A stretch of 64,000 nt of DNA from Nanobdellota archaeon (GTDB lineage Archaea; Nanobdellota; Nanobdellia; Woesearchaeales; JAGLXL01), in assembly GCA_023132895.1 (NCBI GenBank), contig JAGLXL010000001.1:124001-188000 (forward strand), given 5' to 3'. The notes below the pieces were generated by a model, which did not search any database, was not told the origin of the DNA, and saw only the letters and a program-made list of their open reading frames with translations. Both the position numbers and the translations under genes were made by a program. Every line of letters begins with the position of its first letter. Position 1 is the stretch's first letter. This document shows, piece after piece, positions 1-8,108 of this stretch.

Positions 1-2
1 CT

Positions 3-962
3 TCTTTGATTGCCAAACGATTGGGTGTTTCTGAGTTTATTATTGGTCTGACTTTGGTTTCATTGGGAACTTCAATTCCGGAATTGGCTTCGTCTGTAGT
101 TGCTTCTATTTTCAAGGACAGCGGCTTGATAATAGGCAATATTGTAGGTTCAAACATTGCCAATATTGGTCTGGTGATTGGTTTAATTGCCAGTTTTTAT
201 TTAATCAAAACAAAAGGGGCGATGTTGAAAAGAGATGGTTTTATTATGCTTTTTGCTGTGGTTTTGTTTTTCTTATTTACTTTGGATGGAGTGATAGGCA
301 GGTCTGAAGGGTTAGTGTTTATATTTTTCTATGGAGTTTATCTATTGTTTTTGTTTGAAGAGAAACCAGGTGAAGACATCCGTTCTTTTATCAGATATTT
401 TTTCAGGCTGCAGTACTTGGCGACCATCAGGAGCAGGGTTTTGTATATTGACCATAAAAAGAAAAAGATCAAGCAGAGAAAGAAAGTTAAAAGGATGTTT
501 GAATGGCAATTGGTCAAAGATATTGTCTTTGTTATTTTGAGCGGAGGGGCAATTGTACTGGGAGCTGATTTTTTGATTAGAGAGGCAGTATTTTTTGCCG
601 GGTTTTTTAATATTTCTTCGAATATAATCGGGATTTCATTAATTGCTTTGGGAACTTCACTGCCAGAATTGATTGTCTCATTTTCTGCTGCCAGAAAAGG
701 TTTTGGGGGAATTGCCATTGGGAACATCATTGGTTCAAACATTGCCAATATCTTTTTAGTTGGCGGAGTAGCTGCTTTGATAATTCCTTTGGAAATTGTT
801 AAATCAACAATTTATTTTACAGTACCGTTTATGATTTTGATGACTTTGTTATTATTGATGTTTTTGAAAACCAGATGGAGGATTAAAAGGTGGGAAGGTA
901 TGATCTTAGTTTTCCTTTATATCTTGATGATGGTATTGTTATTTTCAGGATGGGTGTTTTAA
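3..962 (+). CDS. Ca2+/Na+ exchanger (CaCA family), 5' truncated by window edge
   Basis: Integral membrane cation antiporter of the CaCA/YrbG type. Two alpha repeats are visible: the first near the start (GLTLVSLGTSIPELASS, then GNIVGSNIANIGLV) and the second at about residues 207-255 (GISLIALGTSLPELIVS, then GNIIGSNIANIF). The paired GTSxPE and GNxxGSNxxN signatures define the family. A basic cytoplasmic loop separates the two halves, and about ten hydrophobic helices follow the usual pattern. The frame is open through the left edge of the window, so the first helix and true start lie outside. The next gene starts at the base after its stop codon. Confidence 0.9.
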   Translation, partial: SLIAKRLGVSEFIIGLTLVSLGTSIPELASSVVASIFKDSGLIIGNIVGSNIANIGLVIGLIASFYLIKTKGAMLKRDGFIMLFAVVLFFLFTLDGVIGRSEGLVFIFFYGVYLLFLFEEKPGEDIRSFIRYFFRLQYLATIRSRVLYIDHKKKKIKQRKKVKRMFEWQLVKDIVFVILSGGAIVLGADFLIREAVFFAGFFNISSNIIGISLIALGTSLPELIVSFSAARKGFGGIAIGNIIGSNIANIFLVGGVAALIIPLEIVKSTIYFTVPFMILMTLLLLMFLKTRWRIKRWEGMILVFLYILMMVLLFSGWVF

Positions 963-1253
963 ATGGCAATTAAATATAAACATAAATGCGCACGGTGTCG
1001 GAAAAATTATGTGGTAATCACTTATAGAACCAGGTATCCTCTTTGTTATGACTGCCAGAAAGGCGAAATGGTGGGTGAGATTAAAGATCCAAAGATGAAG
1101 AAGATGTTTAATATTCCTGAGAAATTTTATCGCGAGAGTACGTTTTTGAGGAGCATCAAGATTAATTATCTGCGTTTTGGTAAGTTAAGTGAGAGACAGA
1201 TAGAGACTTTTAAGAAAGCAGTTAAAACGATGAAGGACGAGGAGAAGAGTTAA
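963..1253 (+). CDS. Small zinc-ribbon protein
   Basis: A 96-residue basic protein with an N-terminal zinc ribbon: a CxxC pair at residues 9-12 and a second pair at 28-31 (CARC and CYDC). The remainder is charged and helical and has no membrane segment. It starts on the base after the exchanger's stop, so the two genes are probably cotranscribed and translationally coupled. Small zinc ribbons of this kind often bind nucleic acid or ribosomes, but nothing here shows a specific target. Its last codons abut a 14-bp sequence identical to the end of the metK-tail copy at 8774 (see findings). Confidence 0.7.
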   Translation: MAIKYKHKCARCRKNYVVITYRTRYPLCYDCQKGEMVGEIKDPKMKKMFNIPEKFYRESTFLRSIKINYLRFGKLSERQIETFKKAVKTMKDEEKS

Positions 1254-1263
1254 AGTCCTGCCT
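1250..1263 (-). repeat. Possible fourth metK-tail trace
   Basis: The 14 bases TTAAAGTCCTGCCT are identical to 8774-8787, which read in reverse encode the final A-G-L-stop of MetK. Upstream codons read in the same frame (S-S-K) only loosely resemble K-S-E. This may be a worn attachment-site relic marking an older left boundary of the island, or chance. Confidence 0.25.
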
Positions 1264-1310
1264 TTGAAGAGAAAGAAGGGCATTACTGATTGAAAAACGA
1301 AAAGTTTAAA

Positions 1311-1322
1311 TATCAATTGATA
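1311..1322. promoter_or_regulatory. Palindromic operator and TATA-like box of the MNT-HEPN operon
   Basis: TATCAATTGATA is a perfect 12-bp palindrome directly after a TTTAAATAT box and 14 bp before the ATG at 1337. The position suggests autorepression by the winged-helix N-terminus of the downstream gene. This is inference from position and symmetry. Confidence 0.5.
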
Positions 1323-1336
1323 ATTTATATTATCAA

Positions 1337-1870
1337 ATGAAAATAAAAAGTATCAAACAATCTATCAAAGAATATTTTTTCTTAAATCCGACTGCAAAAT
1401 TAAGAGTCAGAGGGATTGAACGGGAATTAAAGCTTCCATTGCCTTCAGTGATAAGATACTGCAAGGAATTGATGAAAGAAGGAATATTGACTACAATCAA
1501 AACAGGAAATGTTGTTTTTTACACTGCTGATAAAACAAATGAAAAATTTCTTTTGGAAAAAAAGCTTTATAATATAAAAAAGATTTATGAATCAGGCCTT
1601 ATAAATTATTTAAAAGAAGAATTGATTAACCCACCAATGGTTCTCTTTGGCTCATTTGCCAAGGGAGAAGATATAGAAGAGAGTGATATAGATTTGTATA
1701 TAGAAACGTCTTCAAAAAAAGAACTAAAATTAGAAAAAATTGAAAAATTTTTAAAAAGAAGGATTCAGATTTTTAGAAAAGAGAGTATTAAGAAAATAGA
1801 AAACCCCCATCTTGCAAATAATATTATTAATGGAATAGTGTTAAATAATCACTTGGAGGTGTTTAAATGA
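1337..1870 (+). CDS. Winged-helix nucleotidyltransferase (MNT-type antitoxin)
   Basis: A 177-residue protein. Residues 1-70 form a winged helix (RVRGIERELKLPLPSVIRYC as recognition region). Residues 100-130 carry the minimal nucleotidyltransferase motif GSFAKGEDIEESDIDLY, the GSx10DxD pattern of polymerase-beta-like enzymes. In MNT-HEPN systems this protein neutralises the HEPN toxin, in known cases by adding nucleotides to it. The stop overlaps the HEPN start in an ATGA (1867-1870), so translation is coupled. The palindrome at 1311-1322 is a likely self-operator. The DNA-binding domain fused to the NTase is common in archaeal versions. Confidence 0.85.
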   Translation: MKIKSIKQSIKEYFFLNPTAKLRVRGIERELKLPLPSVIRYCKELMKEGILTTIKTGNVVFYTADKTNEKFLLEKKLYNIKKIYESGLINYLKEELINPPMVLFGSFAKGEDIEESDIDLYIETSSKKELKLEKIEKFLKRRIQIFRKESIKKIENPHLANNIINGIVLNNHLEVFK

Positions 1871-2280
1871 GAGAGTCTTCATGGGATGATTGTTTAAACA
1901 GTAATGTTGCAAGAAAAGTTTCTCCGGACATAAAACGGGCGGATTCCCTGATAGAAACAGCTAAGGAAAGGGTTGATGCAATTACAGATGTAAACAAAAA
2001 AAATTGCAATTTTGTTTTTGAGGATTATTACACTTCGTTGCTTGAATTATTGCAGGCCATAGCTTTTAGAAAGGGATATAATGTTTTAAATCATCTCTGT
2101 CTGGGGTATTATTTAAAGGATACATTGAAAAGAGGGGATTTGTATTTGATTTTTGATGACTTAAGATATAAAAGAAATTCACTGACTTATTATGGAAACA
2201 GGATGGAAGAGAAAACAGCAAAAGAGTCTATAGAAAAATGCAAGAAAATAATTAAAGAAATTGAAAAATATTTGAAATAG
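1867..2280 (+). CDS. HEPN-domain protein (toxin partner of MNT)
   Basis: A 137-residue all-helical protein with the layout of HEPN ribonuclease toxins: helices at about 22-42, 50-70 and 115-135, and a conserved turn at about 103-115 (LRYKRNSLTYYG). In active HEPN RNases the motif is Rx4-6H. Here the expected histidine position is tyrosine in the RNSLTYYG block, so activity may be altered or may use a variant motif. It overlaps the NTase gene by four bases, which fixes the pair as a module. Assignment rests on fold pattern and neighbour. Confidence 0.75.
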   Translation: MRESSWDDCLNSNVARKVSPDIKRADSLIETAKERVDAITDVNKKNCNFVFEDYYTSLLELLQAIAFRKGYNVLNHLCLGYYLKDTLKRGDLYLIFDDLRYKRNSLTYYGNRMEEKTAKESIEKCKKIIKEIEKYLK

Positions 2281-2357
2281 ATTAAATTCCTGTTTCTATC
2301 TTGATTCCCCTTAAAAAAACGAAACATTTATCGGGGGTTATGATTCTTTATTGATTA

Positions 2358-2933
2358 ATGGCTAAAACAGCAAAATTAGAAGTAGTTAACATGGTTGTAA
2401 CTACAGATTTAAAGCATAAATTGAATTTAGAGACGATTGCATCTAAGTTATCAAACACAGAATATAATCCTGAGCAATTTCCTGGCTTGGTTATAAGAAT
2501 AAAAGACCCCAAAACTTCTGCTTTACTCTTTTCGTCAGGCAAGGTTGTTTGTACAGGTGCTAGAAGCATAGTTTATGCTGAAAAATCTGTTCAGAAAATC
2601 ATTAATTTTCTTAAAAAAATTGATATTGAAATAACTGTAAAACCAAAACTTAAAGTCCAAAATTTTGTTGGATCTGGTGAGTTGAATTTTAATCTTAATT
2701 TGAATGTGCTGGCCATAAAACTTCGGAACTCAGATTATGAACCTGAACAGTTCCCTGGCTTGGTCTACAAAATAAAAACCCCATTCTATGCGAGTTTTTT
2801 ATTGTTTTCCAATGGAAAAATAGTCTGCACCGGGACAAAAAATGAAGAAGAGATGGATAAGTGCCTTGAACAATTAGTTAAAAATCTGAAAAAGATAGAT
2901 GGTGGTTTGAAGAGGAAAAGGAAGAAAAGATAA
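2358..2933 (+). CDS. tbp: TATA-box binding protein (TBP)
   Basis: The 191-residue general transcription factor that binds archaeal TATA boxes and recruits TFB and RNA polymerase. It shows the diagnostic two imperfect repeats: residues 8-85 (VNMVVTTDL, NTEYNPEQFPGLVIRI, SSGKVVCTGARS) and 98-178 (VQNFVGSGEL, NSDYEPEQFPGLVYKI, SNGKIVCTGTK). The PEQFPGLV and GKxVCTG signatures occur in both halves. The C-terminus is unusually basic (GGLKRKRKKR), whereas many archaeal TBPs end in an acidic tail. It is transcribed alone. Confidence 0.97.
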   Translation: MAKTAKLEVVNMVVTTDLKHKLNLETIASKLSNTEYNPEQFPGLVIRIKDPKTSALLFSSGKVVCTGARSIVYAEKSVQKIINFLKKIDIEITVKPKLKVQNFVGSGELNFNLNLNVLAIKLRNSDYEPEQFPGLVYKIKTPFYASFLLFSNGKIVCTGTKNEEEMDKCLEQLVKNLKKIDGGLKRKRKKR

Positions 2934-2939
2934 TTCTAG

Positions 2940-2972
2940 GGGGAGGTCTGGAAAGGGGTGTGATTTTAGTAA
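2940..2972 (+). repeat. Copy of a dispersed GGTCTGGAAAGGGGTG element
   Basis: The sequence around GGTCTGGAAAGGGGTGTG recurs in variants at 8169 (CCGGAAAGGGGTGTC), 8243 (AGTCTGGTAAGGGTTGC) and 8931 (GGTCTGGAAAGAG). Here and at 8243 it is followed by a TATTTAAA-type box ahead of a small gene of unknown function, which suggests a promoter-associated element. Confidence 0.35.
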
Positions 2973-3042
2973 GATATTTAAAGAAGTAGATTAAATCTAA
3001 TTAAAAACTGGTGATTTCTTTAAATTTAATGGAGGGATAAAA

Positions 3043-3498
3043 ATGGATCCAAAAGAAAAAGAACGAATGAATAAACTATCTCCAGGGTTGGGCGATCAAA
3101 TAGATGCTGCTGAGAGATCTAAAGAAAATTGTAGAGATAAAATTAAAGGAATATTTGAAGAAGTTGGAGTTCATTATCAAGAAAGAGGTCTGGTTGAATT
3201 AGACCTTCGTCAGGATCAAGATGTCCATGCTTTTTTTAGGTTGACTGGAGACCCATCAAAAGCAATCCATGTCCAGGGTTACCCGGGTATAAGTTCAGAT
3301 GAACAAATGCGTGTGTGGGCAAGACTTATGGATTATGACAAGATGATGGAAATTAGAAGCAGAGGGACAGTTTCACCTGGAAATGAACATGAAGCAACAA
3401 TTCAGGGATTTCCAAATTTAGAACACGATACATTCATTCCTTATGATTCTAAAGTTTTAGAAGGAATGTTAGCTGAGAATGTGCCTGAGTTAAAATAA
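3043..3498 (+). CDS. Hypothetical protein, 151 aa
   Basis: No family recognised. It is a soluble, acidic, mixed alpha/beta protein with no membrane segment, signal or cysteine motif. It has a good ribosome site (GGAGG) seven bases before the ATG and an AT-rich promoter, so it is probably expressed. Upstream is one copy of the GGTCTGGAAAGGGG element, shared with the KGRTL-repeat protein at 8325. The 3' end borders the left metK-tail copy at 3505, so it lies at the island edge. Confidence 0.6.
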   Translation: MDPKEKERMNKLSPGLGDQIDAAERSKENCRDKIKGIFEEVGVHYQERGLVELDLRQDQDVHAFFRLTGDPSKAIHVQGYPGISSDEQMRVWARLMDYDKMMEIRSRGTVSPGNEHEATIQGFPNLEHDTFIPYDSKVLEGMLAENVPELK

Positions 3499-3504
3499 AA
3501 AAAA

Positions 3505-3651
3505 TTACAAACCTGCTTCCTGTTTCAATACAGCGGTTTTGTCTAATGCTTCCCAGGAATCATCTTGCCCGGCCTGTATATTTCTCGAGGTAACTTAGAA
3601 AACAGTTTTGGTATAAAAATGTTTTGAGTTGAAATACCGGAACGGGATGTG
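3505..3651 (-). other. metK-tail relic A plus conserved arm (putative attachment site)
   Basis: Read in reverse, 3505-3555 encodes the C-terminus of MetK and its stop: [16 protein letters not shown] then TAA. The intact gene at 17353 ends [16 protein letters not shown]. Apart from S to Q, differences are synonymous. Beyond this core (3556-3651) the sequence departs from metK but is nearly identical to the same interval beside relic B (8825-8920). The layout fits an attachment site consisting of a gene-end core plus an element-specific arm. Confidence 0.75.
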
Positions 3652-3740
3652 TTTTTGGGTAAAATATTTGGAAGTGGATTAAACTTTATTGAATTTAATA
3701 AGGGTTGGTTTCCCCTGAATAATGATGGCTTTTTTTATGC

Positions 3741-5933
3741 TCATTTTTTTATAGTCAATCTTGCCATAAGATATGATACTGTTGATTCTGCCCCTTTATT
3801 TAGATTTATGGAAAATTCTCCTAACCCATCATGACATCCTCCTGTAAATTCGTCATACACCATTTGCTGCAAAGAGTTATTTCCCAGAAACCATTGAAAG
3901 GCAGTCATAGCCTTTTCACTATACTCGTCTTTTTTTGTTATACGGTAGGCTAACATAAGTGTTTGCACCATGGAAGCTACATCTATGGGTTGTTGATCAA
4001 AATGTGCTCTATGTCCATTTTTAACATACCAGCCATTCTGTCCGATAGGGTTAAACCTATCCTTTTCAAAAGTAATGGAATCTAGGAAATTTAAGGTAAT
4101 TTGGGCAATGTCCAAATATTTCTTATCATGGGTTGCTAAATAGGCATAGAACAAAGCTTCCGGCAGTTTACTGTTTGAATAGGTTAGATATTCTTCAAAC
4201 CAAAGCCATTCTTCTGAAGAAGCATCATGATAAATTGATACTAAATGATCAGCTAACTTTTTTATGCTAAGAATATTCTCAGTCGAAAGCTGTACTTGAT
4301 TATGAAAGTAAAAACCAATAATAATGAAAGCAGCTGCTCTCGGTGATTTAATTTCTTCTGCTGTTCTCACTGCTTTTGTAAAAATCTCTTCAGCGCGTTC
4401 CTTTAACTCAGAAGGTATGGAAGGAATACTTATAAGATACCCTAATGCCCATAAGGCTCTTCCATAGGCATCATCACTCCAGTGTTTTACATTTATCTCT
4501 CTGTTATGATCAACAAAGTTATATAATCTTCCATCTTTTTGTTGGACGTATTCCATAAAGTTAAGGTAGGTTCTTATCAACTTTAATTGAGTCTTTTCTT
4601 TGAACATATTGTAATGCAGACAGCAGACAATCATTGCCCTGGCGTTATCATCTAGGGTATAGCCAGACATAAGATCAGGGATTTCCTGGTTAGCAAACTG
4701 GATTAGGCCAAAATCGTCTGTTAGTGTTACCAGATGGCTTAGCTTTATTTCAGGAAGTTCATGTTCTCCGGCCATCTCAATATGTTTATTAAACAAATCA
4801 AGATAAGACAAGGCCACATTTGGCCAGGTCATGCGTCTAGTATAAACATAAGCATTTCGTTCCATGGTTTCTTTTAAACTGGGATCAGATAAAATCTTAA
4901 TGATAGCATCAGCAAACGATTGTGGATTATTAAACCCAGTGAGCAATCCACGTTCATGGTTGACAATATCCTGGGCATGTAAGAAGGGTGTTGAAACAAC
5001 TGCTCTTCCACAGCCCATGGCATAGACCAAAGTTCCGCTGGTTATTTGATTGGGATCAAGCCCGGAAGAAATGTAGATATCTGTTGCTCCAAGATATTTT
5101 AATATCTCATCTAAGGTTAGATACTTGTTATAAAATTTAACATTGTTTTGAAGGCCTAATTTCTTTATTTTTTTCTCCAGAAAATTGTGATATTTTTCTC
5201 CTTCTTTTTTTCTTACTATTGGATGGGTTTCACCCAAGATTAAATATAAAACATTAGGAAACTTTTTCACTACTTCCGGCAGGGCGTCAATAACATACTC
5301 GTAACCTTTCCCTGAACTGATCAATCCAAATGATGTTAATATAATCTTATTCTCATATCCTAGTTTCTTCTTTTCTTTGATAATGTGATTGAAAGGAACA
5401 GTTGGTATGCCATGAGGAACAACGACGATTTTTGTGTTTACCCCATAATCATTTCTCAGGATTTCTATTCCTTTATTTGTCATGACGACAAGACAGACAG
5501 CATTTTGGGCAAGCGACTGCACTACTTGTTTTAGTCTCTTATTTGGGTTAGGAATAAGAGAGTGGAGGGTAATAATGATTGGTTTATCAATAATCTCCAA
5601 AAAAGGGATAAGGTAACTTCCATATTCTCCCCCAAAAATACCAAACTCATGTTGTATGTTTATAAGTTTGATTGCTTCTGTTTGATTGATTTTTTTGGCT
5701 GTGTCAATATAATTTTGAATATTAGAATCATCTATCTGAAAGATAATTTCTTCAGGATAATTATAAATATTCACAGAATTCTTATTCATGGCACAAATTT
5801 TAGTCTTGATTGAGGAGGGACTTTTTTTATCAAGGGCAGCAGTCAAATCTCTGGTAAAGGTTGCGATACCACACTCTCTTGGAGGATAAGTGCCCAGATA
5901 TAATATCCAGGATTGTTTTGAGGATTCATTCAT
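3741..5933 (-). CDS. GT4 glycosyltransferase fused to an alpha/alpha-barrel glycosidase-like domain
   Basis: A 730-residue cytoplasmic protein. Residues 1-380 are a GT-B glycosyltransferase of family 4: N-terminal LGTYPPRECGIATFTRDL, then TLHSLIPNP, VVVPHGI, the donor-site stretch LTSFGLISSGKGYEYVIDAL and a TSGTLVYAMGCGRAVVSTPF loop. Residues 395-730 are helical with alpha/alpha-barrel features (LDDNARAMIVCCLHY, HWSDDAYGRALWALGYL, NGWYVKNGHRAHFDQQPID). Fusions of this kind occur beside GH130 mannoside phosphorylases, as here (7074). It probably builds or processes a mannose-containing glycan. The 3' end faces relic A. Confidence 0.8.
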   Translation of the reverse strand: MNESSKQSWILYLGTYPPRECGIATFTRDLTAALDKKSPSSIKTKICAMNKNSVNIYNYPEEIIFQIDDSNIQNYIDTAKKINQTEAIKLINIQHEFGIFGGEYGSYLIPFLEIIDKPIIITLHSLIPNPNKRLKQVVQSLAQNAVCLVVMTNKGIEILRNDYGVNTKIVVVPHGIPTVPFNHIIKEKKKLGYENKIILTSFGLISSGKGYEYVIDALPEVVKKFPNVLYLILGETHPIVRKKEGEKYHNFLEKKIKKLGLQNNVKFYNKYLTLDEILKYLGATDIYISSGLDPNQITSGTLVYAMGCGRAVVSTPFLHAQDIVNHERGLLTGFNNPQSFADAIIKILSDPSLKETMERNAYVYTRRMTWPNVALSYLDLFNKHIEMAGEHELPEIKLSHLVTLTDDFGLIQFANQEIPDLMSGYTLDDNARAMIVCCLHYNMFKEKTQLKLIRTYLNFMEYVQQKDGRLYNFVDHNREINVKHWSDDAYGRALWALGYLISIPSIPSELKERAEEIFTKAVRTAEEIKSPRAAAFIIIGFYFHNQVQLSTENILSIKKLADHLVSIYHDASSEEWLWFEEYLTYSNSKLPEALFYAYLATHDKKYLDIAQITLNFLDSITFEKDRFNPIGQNGWYVKNGHRAHFDQQPIDVASMVQTLMLAYRITKKDEYSEKAMTAFQWFLGNNSLQQMVYDEFTGGCHDGLGEFSINLNKGAESTVSYLMARLTIKK

Positions 5934-6013
5934 TAAATAACAGGAAAAAGGAGTAGTATTAAAACATATCTAAAAAGAATTTATAAATAAGTTCTGCTTT
6001 GTTATAAGCTAGA

Positions 6014-6631
6014 ATGAGTAAAACAGATAAAATCATAACAAAATTATCCTATCCAGCTAAAAAAAAGGGATTGGCAGACATTTTTGTAAAAAATATTCAA
6101 AACACTAATAAGAATATATATGAGGTTGTTAATTTCCTTGAGAAAAAAATATCCTTAAACAAAATGAAGCTGAAAAGGGAAAAAGTTTCTCATAAAATTT
6201 TCTTGAGGAAAATCATAAACCTTCATAATATTGATGGAATTAAAGACAAAAATTCTGAAATTAAAGAAATGATCCAAGAGGTAAAGTCGTATGGGGAAAT
6301 TTTATATTCAACTAAACTGCCAAACATTAAACTCTTAAAGATCAAGAAAAATAAACTCATTTTGTTTGACGGTCATCATTCAATACTCACTTACATGTAT
6401 TTTAGAAGGAGACATCTTCATGAAGTTCCCCATCTTATTATCTTCAAGGAGAAGGGATATGTTAGTGAAAAAGAGATATTTGTATTTTTTGGAAAACATG
6501 CAAACAAAGTGAAGGAACTTGGCTGGGAAAAATGCACTATTAATTGGCAGGCTCCTGAGAGTAAACAACTTTGTAGAAGAAGACAAAAAAACATTGGGGA
6601 ATTGTTTGATTGTATTTATCCTACCCTATGA
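6014..6631 (+). CDS. ParB/sulfiredoxin-fold domain protein
   Basis: A 205-residue protein. The central part has a ParB-type strand-helix with motif LILFDGHHSILTYMY (about residues 117-131), matching the DGHHR-like nucleotide-binding box of the ParB/Srx superfamily. It lacks a helix-turn-helix partner domain and is not next to a ParA, so chromosome partition is unlikely. Free-standing ParB-like domains can be nucleases, CTPases or protein-modifying enzymes. The N-terminal 90 residues are basic and helical. The 3' end overlaps the convergent cupin gene by 16 bases. Confidence 0.55.
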   Translation: MSKTDKIITKLSYPAKKKGLADIFVKNIQNTNKNIYEVVNFLEKKISLNKMKLKREKVSHKIFLRKIINLHNIDGIKDKNSEIKEMIQEVKSYGEILYSTKLPNIKLLKIKKNKLILFDGHHSILTYMYFRRRHLHEVPHLIIFKEKGYVSEKEIFVFFGKHANKVKELGWEKCTINWQAPESKQLCRRRQKNIGELFDCIYPTL

Positions 6632-6963
6632 TATTTATCTTCATATCTGATTATATCCTTTTCATCAAAATGTCCGGCGGCTATTTCTAAAATCCTTACT
6701 ATTTTTGCTGTCTTATTAATAATTCTGTGCTTAACACTTTTTTGAATTTTAATTGAATCCCCTGGTTTATGCTTTTTTACTTTTGTATTAATAACAATCG
6801 TCGGATTTCCTTCGAGAATATACCAAAATTCAGCCCGTTTTTTATGGCTCTGCAAAGAAAGCATTTCCCCCGGCTTTACTTCTAATATCTTGACTGTGCT
6901 TTTTTCATTTAAAGTAAACTGGATAAACAATCCCCAGGGTTTTTTCACTTTAATTGTTCTCAT
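6616..6963 (-). CDS. ManC-like mannose-6-phosphate isomerase cupin domain
   Basis: A 115-residue single cupin matching the C-terminal isomerase domain of bifunctional ManC enzymes: KPWGLFIQF, STVKILEVKPGEMLSLQSH, KRAEFWYILEG, KPGDSIKIQKSVKHRI and a C-terminal EKDIIRYEDKYHRVG. The metal-ligand pattern (QSH, E of EFWYILEG, KH) is present. It probably interconverts mannose-6-phosphate and fructose-6-phosphate, feeding GDP-mannose synthesis for the neighbouring GT4 and GH130 proteins. The separate nucleotidyltransferase half is absent here, but a sugar nucleotidyltransferase occurs at 42505. Confidence 0.85.
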   Translation of the reverse strand: MRTIKVKKPWGLFIQFTLNEKSTVKILEVKPGEMLSLQSHKKRAEFWYILEGNPTIVINTKVKKHKPGDSIKIQKSVKHRIINKTAKIVRILEIAAGHFDEKDIIRYEDKYHRVG

Positions 6964-6992
6964 TTTAATCTATTAAAATGGAAACCTCAAAA

Positions 6993-7048
6993 ATACTGAA
7001 AAATCCTTTGGATTTTTGGTATGCCAGAAATTAAAGATTTCTGAGCAT
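6993..7048. repeat. Paired stem-loop element (family member 1)
   Basis: Two adjacent hairpins. The first is ATAC / AAAATCC with loop TTT / GGATTTT / GTAT. The second is ATGC, CA, GAAAT, loop, ATTTC, TGA, GCAT. They share the dinucleotide AT at their junction. The left hairpin is the reverse complement of the right-hand plan. The element lies upstream of the cupin gene and downstream of GH130. Confidence 0.65.
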
Positions 7049-7073
7049 CTTTGATTTTTGTTGGTTCTCATCT

Positions 7074-8108
7074 TTATTTTCCGTTCCTTGGATTAACTAA
7101 TTCATCAAGGAGTTCATTAAGATCGACCGACACGACAGCTATTCGAGTATCAGCCGCCCCATAGTAAATATATAATCTTTTATCAAACACAACTGCACCG
7201 GTTGGAAAGACAACATTGTCAATGTTTCCTTTTTTCTCCCATTTTTCTGTTGGAGAGAACAAAGGTTCACGAAGATGTCCGATTACTTTAGTAGGATCTT
7301 TTTTATCAAGCAAGGCTGCTCCAGCCCGATAAGTTTTTCCTTTATCCATATCGTCTACGGCATGATAAAGCAGCAGCCAGCCTTTATCTGTTTCAATAGG
7401 GGGACAGCCACCGCCAATGTTTCTTGATTCGTACCAGTATTTTGATTCTAAAACAATATAATCAGATAATTTTTTTAAATATTTTTTCCAGTAGTTTAAA
7501 GAAGTTAACTCTTTAAAGTTTTTAAAATAAATAACTTGAATGTCAGGAAGAATCCGATGGATTAAGGCAAACTTTCCTTTAATCTTTTTAGGAAATAAAG
7601 AAGCATCTTTATCCCATAAAAGAACATCTTCCCCACCCATATCTTTAAAATAAGACTCAAAAAGAAAATATCTTTCTTTCAGCTGCGACTTACAGGAACG
7701 AAAAAGATCCTCTGCTTTATCATAAGTAATCTCTGGTGAAATAATCCCTTTCTTGGTAAATTTTTTGAGATTTTTACTTGTGGCATAAGCCATCCTGACC
7801 TGTTTGCCATCGTACACAATATAAGTAAGGTAATACATTCCGTTAAAGTATACAATCCGGGGGTCTTCAAGGCAGTATTCATAACTTTCCTCTGAGAATA
7901 GAATTGGTTTCTTAGCTCTCTCTATTACTTTTAACGGACCTTCTAGTTTACAGTACCCAATAGTGGAACGGTTATTTTTGTCCCAGGCACGATAAAACAT
8001 ATGAACATACTTTCCTTTACGAACACAAGCAGGATTAAAGACTCCTTTACTTTCAAAGGCTAGCTTAGTTGGTTTCAGGATAACCCCTTCTTTTTTTATG
8101 GTTACCAT
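7074..8108 (-). CDS. GH130 beta-mannoside phosphorylase
   Basis: A 344-residue five-bladed beta-propeller enzyme of glycoside hydrolase family 130, which phosphorolyses beta-1,2- or beta-1,4-linked mannosides to release mannose-1-phosphate. Family blocks are clear: FNPACVRKGKYVHMFYRAWD, YEYCLEDPRIVYFNGMYYLTY, the phosphate-site stretch NIGGGCPPIETDKGWLLLYH, and NVVFPTGAVVFDKRLYIYYG followed by AADTRI. There is no signal peptide, so it acts inside the cell. With the GT4 fusion and cupin it forms a mannose-glycan cargo set. The exact linkage cannot be told from sequence. Confidence 0.9.
   Translation of the reverse strand: MVTIKKEGVILKPTKLAFESKGVFNPACVRKGKYVHMFYRAWDKNNRSTIGYCKLEGPLKVIERAKKPILFSEESYEYCLEDPRIVYFNGMYYLTYIVYDGKQVRMAYATSKNLKKFTKKGIISPEITYDKAEDLFRSCKSQLKERYFLFESYFKDMGGEDVLLWDKDASLFPKKIKGKFALIHRILPDIQVIYFKNFKELTSLNYWKKYLKKLSDYIVLESKYWYESRNIGGGCPPIETDKGWLLLYHAVDDMDKGKTYRAGAALLDKKDPTKVIGHLREPLFSPTEKWEKKGNIDNVVFPTGAVVFDKRLYIYYGAADTRIAVVSVDLNELLDELVNPRNGK

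Noticed and set aside
2281-2357. tRNA or small RNA gene upstream of tbp
   Set aside because: No cloverleaf or T-loop consensus; the stretch looks like a promoter.
3649-3834. 61-residue rightward protein beside relic A
   Set aside because: It runs antisense into the glycosyltransferase C-terminus and lacks a start signal.
6014-6631. Chromosome or plasmid partition ParB
   Set aside because: Only the ParB-type fold motif is present, with no ParA neighbour and no HTH domain.
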